A stretch of 6,205 nt of DNA, from contig JACZST010000115.1 of assembly GCA_022574065.1 (NCBI GenBank), forward strand, positions 1-6,205, written 5' to 3'. The notes beneath the pieces are model-generated. The model saw nothing but the letters and a program-made list of their open reading frames with translations. It did no database searches and was not told where the DNA came from. Positions 1 to 6,187 of the stretch are shown piece by piece. The DNA is from Acidobacteriota bacterium. GTDB lineage: Bacteria > Actinomycetota > Acidimicrobiia > Spongiisociales > UBA5794. The number at the start of each line of letters is the position of its first letter. Within the stretch, counting starts at the first letter, position 1. The translations under genes were made by a program, and so were the position numbers.

Positions 1-1242
1 GTTCTTTCGGAAGTCGGGAAGGCCCTCGACCTCCTGGGCAAGCGCCAGCTGGAGGTGGTGGCCTGGGATCGACTCGTGGAACGCCAGTGCTTCAGATTCG
101 TAGCGTGTGCGCGTTGTCGGGAACGTCGTGTTGACGAAAAAAGTCCCGGGCCGGGAGCCGTCCTCGGTCGGCGGGAAGTAGAAGGCGAGGGGGGCATCCT
201 CGGCACCGAGCGGCGGCACCACCGCCATGACGCATGGCGCCTTCGGCAACCGTCCGAACGCCTTGCCCATCGCGGCACTCGCCCGATCCAGGGCTCCCTG
301 GGCGGCGGCCACGATCTGATCGGCGTCCTCGAAGCGGAGGGCCTTGTCGTCGCGTAGCCGGCTGTAGATCTCGGTGAGGTCGTCGGTATCGAGCACCGAT
401 TGTCCGAGTCGGCGGTATTCGTCCTCGAGTTCGGCGATGTCGCCGAGGCCCGTATCGTGGATGTCCAACGCGGTGAGCGGCAGCGACGTATGACGCCGGA
501 TCGCCCGCTCGTATATCTCCTGGCCGTCTTCTAGCCAGACGACACCGCTGCGCTCCTGCGGTCGCGCTACCGGGAGGATCTCGTCGACGATGGTTTCGCG
601 GTAACGGGCAAAGCCGGGACGCACCACGGACTGCACCTGCTCGCTCAGCGTCGCTCGCCACGCGGCAACCTCGTCCTCGCTCCACTGCGGGGGTGCCGGC
701 AGGTTGACCAGGGCATCGTCCTCGACCGGCGATGCCAGATAGGTGTCGAGTTGGGCGATGGTCTTCTCGGTACCGACGATCGGTGGTGTGCGGTCCGCGG
801 CGACACCTTCACGGAGGCGCCCGATCGCCTGATCGAGCATGCGACCCATCTTCGACCATTTCTCCACCATCGCTTCGGCGTGCTCCGGCTCGGTGATCGG
901 GATCTGGCCGGCAATCTGCTGGAACACGACCTGTATCCCGTTGAACGGGTCGACGGCGAACTCTGCCATCCGGGAGCGAAGATCGTCGGCAGCCGTTGAG
1001 GCTTCGAACATCAACACCTCGCGGCTGATCCGCTCGTCGGCGGTGAGCGGGTCGGGGTCGATGGCCTTTGCTGCTGCGGCGAACCCGTCGAGGGATGCGA
1101 TGTGCTCGTCCTCGACCTCGCGGGAAAGGTCTTCGAGAGCGGCGTCGTAGTCGTGGTATCCGAGCAGGGTGGCGTTGGTCGGGCTCGACTCGAGGGTGAA
1201 GGCCCAGAATTCGTCTCCGATTCGTTTCAGCTCATCGTTCAT
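1..1242 (-). CDS. DUF885 family protein (putative metallopeptidase), C-terminus off window
   Basis: The frame is open from an ATG at 1242 to the window edge, giving the first 414 residues with no stop. The protein is collinear over its whole visible length with the complete DUF885 protein just upstream (about 40% identical by eye, not computed), so this is a tandem paralogue. The family motif HESIPGHH lies at residues 389-396, preceded by a DGSRPGTFF block. The downstream Glu-containing EGWALY block and roughly 150 more residues would lie outside the window. There is no signal peptide or membrane segment, so a cytoplasmic location is inferred. The ATG overlaps the TGA of the preceding gene as ATGA. 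No good Shine-Dalgarno sequence sits at normal spacing, which suggests translation coupled to the upstream gene. DUF885 members are generally regarded as zinc peptidase-like, but the substrate is unknown. Confidence 0.88.
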   Translation of the reverse strand, partial: MNDELKRIGDEFWAFTLESSPTNATLLGYHDYDAALEDLSREVEDEHIASLDGFAAAAKAIDPDPLTADERISREVLMFEASTAADDLRSRMAEFAVDPFNGIQVVFQQIAGQIPITEPEHAEAMVEKWSKMGRMLDQAIGRLREGVAADRTPPIVGTEKTIAQLDTYLASPVEDDALVNLPAPPQWSEDEVAAWRATLSEQVQSVVRPGFARYRETIVDEILPVARPQERSGVVWLEDGQEIYERAIRRHTSLPLTALDIHDTGLGDIAELEDEYRRLGQSVLDTDDLTEIYSRLRDDKALRFEDADQIVAAAQGALDRASAAMGKAFGRLPKAPCVMAVVPPLGAEDAPLAFYFPPTEDGSRPGTFFVNTTFPTTRTRYESEALAFHESIPGHHLQLALAQEVEGLPDFRKN

Positions 1243-2909
1243 GCCGACGCCGCCCACTCCGACACCATGCGGTCCAGGGTCTCCAAGGGGACGGCGCCCG
1301 ACCCGAGCACGGTGTCGTGGAATTCCTTGATGTCGAAGCGGTCGCCCATCGCGTCCTCGGCTTCCCGGCGCATCCGCTCGATCTCGAGGCGGCCGATCAT
1401 GTAGGACAACGCTTGGCCCGGCATCGAGGCGATATAGCGGTCGATCTCCTCGGTGATGGTGTACGTGGACATCGGGGTGTTCTCCGCCAGGTAGTTGATC
1501 GCCTGTTGGCGGGACCAACCGAGGGCATGCATCCCGGTGTCGACGACGAGCCGGCCGGCCCGCATCGAATCTCCCACCAGCATCCCCATCCGGCCCAATG
1601 GTGAGCCGTAGATCCCCATTTCGTCTGAGACCCGCTCCGAGTACAGGGCCCACCCTTCACCGTAGGCGACGATGTGCAGGTGGCGGCGAAAGTCCGGTAC
1701 CGCGTCACCGAGCTCCTGGGCAATGGAGGCCTGTAGGTGGTGGCCGGGGATGCCTTCATGGAAGGCCGTCGACTCCACCTCGTGGATCCCCCATGACGTG
1801 GGATCGGCGGTGTTCATGAAGAATATGCCGGGCCGCGACCCGTCATCCGCCGCCGGGTAGTAGAACGCCTGGGCACCGCTCTGGGTCTCCTGGACGATGC
1901 AATCCGCCTTGGGGAGCTTCCCGAACCAGTCGGGCATCTCTTCCCTTGCCCTGGCGAACGCATCCTCCGACGCCTTGACGATGTCGGCCCCGGAGGTGTG
2001 GTGCAGCTCCGGATCGTCACGGAGCTTGGCGAAGATCTCGTATAGGTCGTCGGTACCGAGCACTTCGGGGCCGAGCTCGCGGTACTCATCCGCCAGCCGT
2101 TCGATTTGCTGCAGCCCGATCTGATGGATCTCGCCGGCCTGTAAGGGGAGGGTTGTGTATCGATGGATCGCCCTGGAGTACACGAAATCGCCGTCGGGGA
2201 GAAAGGAGAGCCCCTCGCTGCCCACCGGTCTGGACTCAGGGAGCACCTCGTCGCGGAGCACGTCGCGTTGGCGCTCCACCGCCGGTCGCACCGAGTCGCG
2301 GACCGCCCCTGCGAGGCCTTCCTTCCAGTCCGCGGTCTGTTCATCGGTGAAGTCGGGCGGTACCTGGGTCATCAGCAATGGGTCTTGCTCGATGGGTAGC
2401 GCCAACCAGTCGTCGAGCTGGCCGATCACGGCCTCGACAGCGAACTCGGCCGGCGTCCGACCTGCTGCTACCCCTTCGCGGAGTCTCTCGGTCATCTGGT
2501 CGATCGTCCCGGCGTAGCTCTTCCACTTTTCGACCATGGCCGCGGCGACGTCTGCGTCAGGGACCGACAGCATCGGTGGCAGCAACTGGGCGTAGATGTG
2601 GAGCCCGAATATGGGGTCGGCGGCGAACTCGGCTTGCCGTGTCTCCTCCAGATCGGCTTTGGACTCGACTTCGAAGATCAGGACCTCGCGGGTGAGGGCG
2701 TCCTCGGGGGTCAGCGTGGCCGTAGCGATAGCGCGAGCGCGAGCGCCGAACTCGCGCAACCGGGCGATGTTTTCGTCCTCGTGGCTCCTACTGGCGTCCT
2801 CCATCCGGTCGGCGTAGCGGTAGTCGCCGTACATGTGAGCCGTCGTCGGATTCTGCTCCATGTCGTACTCGTGGTACTCGTCGGCGAGGGATCGGAGGTC
2901 GCTGGTCAC
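1239..2909 (-). CDS. DUF885 family protein (putative metallopeptidase), complete
   Basis: This is a complete 556-residue protein, a normal length for DUF885. The motif HEGIPGHH is at residues 384-391 and is followed by GEGWALYSER at about 417-426. These are the two hallmark blocks, and His384, Glu385, His390/391 and Glu418 are the likely metal or catalytic residues. The DGSRPGIFFMNT block before the motif is also typical. No signal peptide is visible, so the protein is probably cytoplasmic. The start is GTG at 2909, chosen because AAAGGA lies 9 bases upstream; an ATG at residue 17 (Met-Glu-Gln-Asn) has weaker support. It is the first gene of a two-gene operon, and its TGA overlaps the next ATG by 4 bases. 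Peptidase activity is inferred from the motif; the substrate cannot be told from the sequence. Confidence 0.92.
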   Translation of the reverse strand: MTSDLRSLADEYHEYDMEQNPTTAHMYGDYRYADRMEDASRSHEDENIARLREFGARARAIATATLTPEDALTREVLIFEVESKADLEETRQAEFAADPIFGLHIYAQLLPPMLSVPDADVAAAMVEKWKSYAGTIDQMTERLREGVAAGRTPAEFAVEAVIGQLDDWLALPIEQDPLLMTQVPPDFTDEQTADWKEGLAGAVRDSVRPAVERQRDVLRDEVLPESRPVGSEGLSFLPDGDFVYSRAIHRYTTLPLQAGEIHQIGLQQIERLADEYRELGPEVLGTDDLYEIFAKLRDDPELHHTSGADIVKASEDAFARAREEMPDWFGKLPKADCIVQETQSGAQAFYYPAADDGSRPGIFFMNTADPTSWGIHEVESTAFHEGIPGHHLQASIAQELGDAVPDFRRHLHIVAYGEGWALYSERVSDEMGIYGSPLGRMGMLVGDSMRAGRLVVDTGMHALGWSRQQAINYLAENTPMSTYTITEEIDRYIASMPGQALSYMIGRLEIERMRREAEDAMGDRFDIKEFHDTVLGSGAVPLETLDRMVSEWAASA

Positions 2910-2967
2910 AGGTGCCGTTCCTTTCCCTGGGTGTAGGGTGCGCGGCGGATTACCTTATCGCTTGCGA

Positions 2968-3044
<77 letters not shown>

Positions 3045-3591
3045 GTGAAGCCTTGTACGGCAAGGGGTTCGCCGCGTGACGGGTGATGGACCGTATGACG
3101 TTTGGGAGCCATTCTGGGAGCCATTCTCCCTCCGTGAGACGAACGTCTGATCGCTGATCGGGCATTTTGGTGGCCAACGCTCATATTTGCTCACCCCCAT
3201 CGCATGGCCAGAGCCTCTCCAAAAGCGCGCTGCGTTGACGTTTGAGGAGTTGGCGGAATGCTGTATTCGGTAACCAGCGGAGCACCGCGGGTTCTAGTTT
3301 GTATCGCAAACGGGAGACGGTCATAGAGCTTGTCGTCCGCGAACTCACCCTAGATCTGTGACCTGCGCTCGAGGACCTCTTCGACCCAGAAAACGCAAGG
3401 AACTTTGCGCGTGAAATAGTAAAAGGGTGAGAACGCCGATAGCGGTGGGAACGCTGTATGGAACGCCGCCACCCCGATCCTCACCCCGCTCCACCCAGGG
3501 TTATCGCGTCGCCAAGGAATCGTCTTATCCAGGCAAAGCCATGGTCGAAGCGGAATGCGACGAAACCAAGACAAGGTCTGGGGCGCCTTGC
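3045..3591. other. gene-poor, lower-GC stretch downstream of the tRNA
   Basis: No convincing gene is present. The blocks from 3181 to 3420 count to 132 G+C in 240 bases (55%); two sampled DUF885 blocks (1261-1320 and 2041-2100) give 82 of 120 (68%). Small hairpins occur at 3049-3063 (CCTTG/CAAGG), 3116-3130 (GGGAG/CTCCC), 3297-3311 (GTTTG/CAAAC) and 3572-3590 (CAAGG/CCTTG, just past the membrane-protein stop; no clean T run). A minus-strand ORF at 3181-3324 could encode 47 residues rich in Arg and Leu, but it has no ribosome binding site and no recognised relatives. It may be a decayed end of an integrated element; that is inference only. Confidence 0.5.
3103..3126. repeat. two exact tandem copies of a 12-bp unit
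   Basis: TGGGAGCCATTC occurs twice head to tail, at 3103-3114 and 3115-3126. The second copy also forms a GGGAG-CCATT-CTCCC hairpin with the bases that follow (3116-3130). It sits about 60 bases past the tRNA 3' end. Both copies are exact; their function is unknown. Confidence 0.85.
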
Positions 3592-4242
3592 CTACTCGGG
3601 TGTCTCGTCATCCTCACCCGAGGTCGACTCATCAGGCGGCTCGGAGTCGTCCGCTGCAGGCTCGCGGCGTTTCTTCCGCAGTCTCGCTGTCGATCGTTTT
3701 GGCTTGGGGTCTGTTGGTTCCGAGCGTTCGAACTGAGCGATATCAAAAAGAGTCAGAACCAACACACAGGTACTCAGAAACGCTATGCCCAAGGCGATCA
3801 GGATGCTGGGGACGAGGTCCTCCCGACTGGGGCTGAGACCTCCGGTCGCCAGTGGGAGAATCACAATGAACGCCACGCCGACCGTGCCGACAATCTCATT
3901 CATCAGCAGCGTTCTGTTTCCCGTGGCCCCCATGACTGGGCGGACACCAACGGCGCTGCTCACATTGGCCGCGACGAGGCCCACGATCAAGATCCAGAAC
4001 ACCAGCCAGCTCCAAACATCAGGGAGGGCGACCAGGGTCAGGGACAGGGCAAGCGGAATGGCATAAAGGATCAGCACGATCCGAGTGCTCGAACGGAAGT
4101 ACGGTTCAACCACTTCGCGGGACTTCTCGAGTTGGCCGAACCCGGTCTGGATGTAGAAGATCATCCCCACGAGAAACAGCCCGATCAGACCGGCCGAGAC
4201 CTCGGCCAAGGTGAGTAGGAAGGCATCAGACACCTGGTCCAT
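3592..4242 (-). CDS. five-helix membrane protein of unknown function
   Basis: This 216-residue protein belongs to no family I recognise. Hydrophobic segments lie at about residues 8-30, 54-73, 77-96, 116-134 and 145-167. They are followed by a charged tail (173-216) that is first basic (KRSTARLRKKRR at 182-193) and then strongly acidic with Ser, Pro and Thr. The basic residues in the loop between helices 1 and 2 and in the tail fit an N-out, C-in topology, with the tail in the cytoplasm. The start is ATG at 4242 with a weak AGGT five bases upstream; the stop is TAG at 3592. The gene is divergent from the DUF1772 gene, with a 156-base gap that must hold both promoters. Base composition is mixed and in places clearly lower in G+C (27 of 60 at 3721-3780) than the peptidase genes. 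The hydrophobic pattern makes this strand, not the antisense ORF opposite, the coding one. Function, and any link to its neighbours, is unknown. Confidence 0.8.
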   Translation of the reverse strand: MDQVSDAFLLTLAEVSAGLIGLFLVGMIFYIQTGFGQLEKSREVVEPYFRSSTRIVLILYAIPLALSLTLVALPDVWSWLVFWILIVGLVAANVSSAVGVRPVMGATGNRTLLMNEIVGTVGVAFIVILPLATGGLSPSREDLVPSILIALGIAFLSTCVLVLTLFDIAQFERSEPTDPKPKRSTARLRKKRREPAADDSEPPDESTSGEDDETPE

Positions 4243-4398
4243 CTGTGACCTACTGGTGTAGGCAAAGGCGGCGCGTCATTGGGTGAGGATACCGACCACG
4301 GTCATCAGCCATGTTGCGAGCTACAGTCGCTGAGCGAATACGTGAGGGTCACGCCGTTGTGATCAACTCACCGTCGATCCTGGTGAGGAGAAATATCG

Positions 4399-4908
4399 AT
4401 GGAGATTGCGCGAACCGCCACACTGATGATTGCCACACTCATGGTGGGCCTCTTCGCTGGCGTCTTCGCCATCTATGCCAACGCCATCATGCCGGGCCTG
4501 CGCCGTTCCGACGACCGGACCTTCGTCGGGGCGTTCCAGGCGATCGACACCGCGATCATCAACCCGTTGTTCCTCATGACCTTCCTGGGCGGCCTGGTGT
4601 TCACTGGTAGTGCCGCGGCCCTCCACCTGGGCGAGGATTTCCGCTCGGTCCTTCCATGGATCGTGGTCGCGTTGGTGCTGTACCTGGCTGTAGTGGTCAT
4701 CACCGTTGCCGTCAACGTACCGCTCAACGACGGTATCAAGGCCGCCGGGGACCCTGATGGGATTGCCGATCTCGCCGAGGTACGGGAGCAGTTCAGCGAA
4801 GCAAGGTGGGTTGGTTGGAACCTCTTTCGGGCACTGGCGACGACCGTCGCATTCGGGTGTCTCGCGTGGGCACTGGTGCTTTTGGGCCGCGTTGGATCAC
4901 CGGGTTGA
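4399..4908 (+). CDS. DUF1772 (anthrone oxygenase-like) membrane protein
   Basis: A 169-residue protein with four predicted membrane helices at about 5-27, 53-75, 84-105 and 141-163. It carries the features I associate with DUF1772: YANAIMPGLRRSDDRTFVGA after helix 1, then AIDTAIINPLF, the NVPLND block at 106-111 after helix 3, and ARWVGWNLFRA (135-145) leading into helix 4. The family is named for fungal anthrone oxygenases; bacterial members are common in actinobacteria and mostly uncharacterised, so no reaction is assigned. The ATG at 4399 is supported by GAGGAG at 4385-4390, eight bases upstream. A weak promoter-like pair, TTGCGA (4314-4319) and GAATAC (4336-4341), lies upstream. The gene converges on the Ddn-like gene with a 66-base gap. 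Confidence 0.9.
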   Translation: MEIARTATLMIATLMVGLFAGVFAIYANAIMPGLRRSDDRTFVGAFQAIDTAIINPLFLMTFLGGLVFTGSAAALHLGEDFRSVLPWIVVALVLYLAVVVITVAVNVPLNDGIKAAGDPDGIADLAEVREQFSEARWVGWNLFRALATTVAFGCLAWALVLLGRVGSPG

Positions 4909-4914
4909 CCATAT

Positions 4915-4972
4915 GACGGACAACCGTCCCGGCGCACCCTGCGATCGCCCGCCGCTAGATGAGCGCTCTCAT
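4915..4972. other. small stem-loops in the convergent gap, weak terminator candidates
   Basis: Two perfect 5-bp hairpins lie between the converging stops: GACGG-ACAA-CCGTC (4915-4928) and ATGAG-CGCT-CTCAT (4959-4972). Neither has a following T run on either strand, so they are poor intrinsic terminators on sequence alone. Their position between two converging genes is what suggests a role in ending transcription. Confidence 0.3.
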
Positions 4973-4974
4973 TG

Positions 4975-5346
4975 CTACCGACGAAGGTCCATCTGCAGGT
5001 ACTCGGTGACCCGCAAGTAATCGGGTGGCGCCTTGGTGGTCGTGGACAGCAGTTGCCACGCATCCTCTTTCGAGACCAGCCTCGGAGACATCAACTCGAA
5101 CTCTTCGCCTTCGATCTCGAGCGTTGCCGCGCCGGCAGCCAACACGTTCTGGACCCAATCCGAGTCCAGGCCATACATCACGATGACGATATAGCCGCCG
5201 TCGACGGGGTGGGCGTCGAGGGGTGTCCGGTAGGTTTTGCCAGACGATCGACCCACATGCGTCAGGACAGGCCTGACGCCCCGCCTGAGTTCCAATGGGT
5301 TCAACACTCGTTTGTTGATCTGGGCTACCCACATCGGTATGGGCAT
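4975..5346 (-). CDS. Ddn-like deazaflavin (F420)-dependent nitroreductase family protein
   Basis: A 123-residue protein matching the F420H2-dependent reductase (Ddn, formerly DUF385) family, a small split beta-barrel. Visible blocks in order: RRGVRPVLTHVGRSSGKTYR with TPL (21-43), typical of the cofactor-binding region; GGYIVIVMYGLDSDWVQNVL (50-69); and the strand LEIEGEEFEL (76-85). The sequence ends with the usual helix, PPDYLRVTEYLQMDL. Members reduce quinones, nitro compounds or other substrates with F420H2; the substrate here is unknown. No signal peptide is visible. I placed the start at ATG 5346 because GGGGGA lies five bases upstream and the family begins near here. The frame stays open to 5523, but the 59 extra residues look non-coding. 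The gene has its own upstream region, since the regulator beyond it is closed by a terminator. Confidence 0.88.
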   Translation of the reverse strand: MPIPMWVAQINKRVLNPLELRRGVRPVLTHVGRSSGKTYRTPLDAHPVDGGYIVIVMYGLDSDWVQNVLAAGAATLEIEGEEFELMSPRLVSKEDAWQLLSTTTKAPPDYLRVTEYLQMDLRR

Positions 5347-5367
5347 CAGATTCCCCCGGTGAGTTCG

Positions 5368-5385
5368 ACGAATTCGTTGCGCAAC
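5368..5385. promoter_or_regulatory. two overlapping 10-bp palindromes, candidate operator of the Ddn-like gene
   Basis: ACGAATTCGT (5368-5377) and GTTGCGCAAC (5376-5385) are both perfect palindromes sharing two bases. They lie 21 bases upstream of the Ddn-like ATG, beside its ribosome binding site, where a bound repressor could block transcription or initiation. No matching regulator gene is in the window. The role is inferred from position and symmetry. Confidence 0.35.
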
Positions 5386-5410
5386 AGTACGCATTGGCTG
5401 ACGGTCCAAG

Positions 5411-5429
5411 ACCGGCTCCGACAGCCGGT
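5411..5429. repeat. 7-bp perfect inverted repeat upstream of the Ddn-like gene
   Basis: ACCGGCT-CCGAC-AGCCGGT forms a 7-bp stem with a 5-base loop. It starts 64 bases upstream of the Ddn-like ATG. There is no T run after it on the minus strand (CTTGGACC follows), so it is not a plain terminator. It could be a leader structure or a protein site. Confidence 0.5.
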
Positions 5430-5584
5430 TCAGGGCGGCGCACCGTTCGACGTGCACCGAACCCGGAAATGTGAGCGGCTTGGGGTCTAGACAATCCGGG
5501 CATCTCCTATCTGAGGAAACCACACATAGCGAATCAGCCGCCCGGCCACCAGCTCACTTCGCGGCGTCCGAGAACCGGCGTTAT

Positions 5585-5638
5585 CGAGGCCTCGGCTCGG
5601 CGATTCGAGTCGCCGATGTGACGAGCGCAGAAGCCTCG
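5585..5638. repeat. nested inverted repeat with T run on the plus side
   Basis: An inner perfect 6-bp stem, CGGCGA-TTCGAG-TCGCCG (5598-5615), lies within an outer 6-bp pair, CGAGGC (5585-5590) and GCCTCG (5633-5638). On the plus strand TTTT (5639-5642) follows at once, as in an intrinsic terminator, but no plus-strand gene precedes it. It may end an unannotated small transcript or be a stand-alone structure. Confidence 0.45.
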
Positions 5639-5670
5639 TTTTGGAGCACTCGTGGAATCGGGTGATGTTG

Positions 5671-5690
5671 CACAGATTGAGTGATCTGTG
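5671..5690. repeat. 7-bp perfect inverted repeat
   Basis: CACAGAT-TGAGTG-ATCTGTG is a perfect 7-bp inverted repeat with a 6-base spacer, followed by TTT on the plus strand. Its form suits either a regulator-binding site or a short hairpin. It lies in gene-free DNA about 30 bases past the nested repeat. Confidence 0.55.
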
Positions 5691-5807
5691 TTTCACGGGT
5701 AGTCGTTGGATGCCGGCGGGATCTGCACTGTCTTGGATGGTGTCGTTTGTCGTGAACACAGTTTGATCCCTTATGAGCGCGTGAGGCCGTACACGGCCAT
5801 AGCCCCC

Positions 5808-5854
5808 AAAAAAAGCCAACCGGCTGAGCCCGACCGGAGCCGCCGGGATCAGCC
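5808..5854 (-). terminator. intrinsic terminator after the response regulator gene
   Basis: Reading the minus strand, GGCTGA (5854-5849) pairs with TCAGCC (5827-5822). One mismatch follows, then CCCG/CGGG (5847-5844 with 5832-5829) around an 11-base loop. Seven T's follow at 5814-5808 after a 7-base spacer, which contains an alternative AGCC-GGTT-GGCT stem abutting the T run. It begins 15 bases past the regulator's stop, so it should end that transcript before the Ddn-like gene. Confidence 0.75.
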
Positions 5855-5869
5855 TCCACAGGGAGGGGA

Positions 5870-6187
5870 TCAGCTCTTGATGCCGTCCGTTTCGTAGGCC
5901 CACATTGCGATCTCGACGCGGTTCCGTGCGCCGAGCTTGGCCATGAGGTTCGCCAGGTGGGTCTTGACTGTGCTGAGACTGATGTGAAGGTCGTCGGCGA
6001 TCTCGGCGTTAGTGCGACCATGCGCCACCGTGACCAGCACTTCCTCTTCGCGGCCGGTGAGCGGTTCGATGGGCTGAGCCGGTGGCGTCCCCATACGTGT
6101 GTCGGAGAATGTCGCGAGGAGTCGGGCGGTGACGCTCGGGGCGATGAGTGCGTCACCGTCGGCGGCAGCGTGGATCGCCTGGACCAA
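5870..6187 (-). CDS. DNA-binding half of a NarL/FixJ response regulator, probably a broken gene
   Basis: The C-terminal half of a two-component response regulator. Residues 1-30 (VQAIHAAADGDALIAPSVTA and on) match the last receiver helix and linker. Residues 43-99 form a GerE/LuxR-type helix-turn-helix (LTGREEEVLVTVAHGRTNAE, then IADDLHISLSTVKTHLANLM with AKLG), with the recognition helix at about 69-83. The Asp-phosphorylated receiver that should precede it is cut off: an in-frame TAA lies at 6191-6193, and upstream codons still read Asp-Ala-Gly-Pro as in intact relatives. The only nearby start is TTG at 6187, without a clear ribosome binding site. It could be made by restart at that TTG just after the stop, giving a receiver-less DNA-binding protein, or it could be a pseudogene. 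A strong terminator follows. The sensor kinase is not in the window. Confidence 0.8.
   Translation of the reverse strand: MVQAIHAAADGDALIAPSVTARLLATFSDTRMGTPPAQPIEPLTGREEEVLVTVAHGRTNAEIADDLHISLSTVKTHLANLMAKLGARNRVEIAMWAYETDGIKS

Larger units (their letters stand above)
5347..5807. other. gene-free stretch rich in perfect inverted repeats
   Basis: No ORF here has family features or a ribosome binding site. The stretch separates the terminator of the regulator from the Ddn-like gene and should hold that gene's promoter, though I find no strong -35/-10 pair. It holds several perfect inverted repeats: overlapping palindromes (5368-5385), hairpins at 5411-5429, 5585-5638 and 5671-5690, and GGCCG-TACA-CGGCC at 5785-5798. 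Confidence 0.55.

Noticed and set aside
92..914. Minus-strand ORFs in other frames at 92-685 and 645-914
   Set aside because: They overlap the partial DUF885 gene, whose frame is continuous and carries the HESIPGHH motif; Arg/Pro-rich shadows.
2725..2760. Short GCGCGA repetition
   Set aside because: It lies inside the DUF885 gene and encodes an Ala-Arg run in a helix; ordinary coding bias in high-GC DNA.
3429..3466. Three copies of GAACGC at 3431, 3449 and 3461
   Set aside because: The spacing is irregular (18 and 12 bases) and six bases is too short to support an iteron array or binding-site cluster.
3350..3574. Minus-strand 74-residue ORF
   Set aside because: No recognised motif, rich in Trp, Phe and Pro, no convincing ribosome binding site; treated as chance in gene-poor DNA.
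3427..4218. Long plus-strand ORF of 263 residues
   Set aside because: It lies opposite the five-helix membrane gene. Its His-, Gln- and Asp-rich composition is what the antisense of hydrophobic codons gives, and it has no ribosome binding site.
4955..5503. Minus-strand 182-residue ORF beginning after AGGAG near 5505
   Set aside because: The AGGAG touches the ATG, too close to work. The frame is a shadow of the Ddn-like gene with no domain.
5347..5523. N-terminal extension of the Ddn-like protein by 59 residues
   Set aside because: It has no family similarity. The ATG at 5346 has a ribosome binding site, and the extension covers palindromes and a hairpin that look regulatory.
5487..5903. Minus-strand 138-residue ORF
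   Set aside because: It runs through the terminator and several inverted repeats, overlaps the regulator in another frame and shows no family features.
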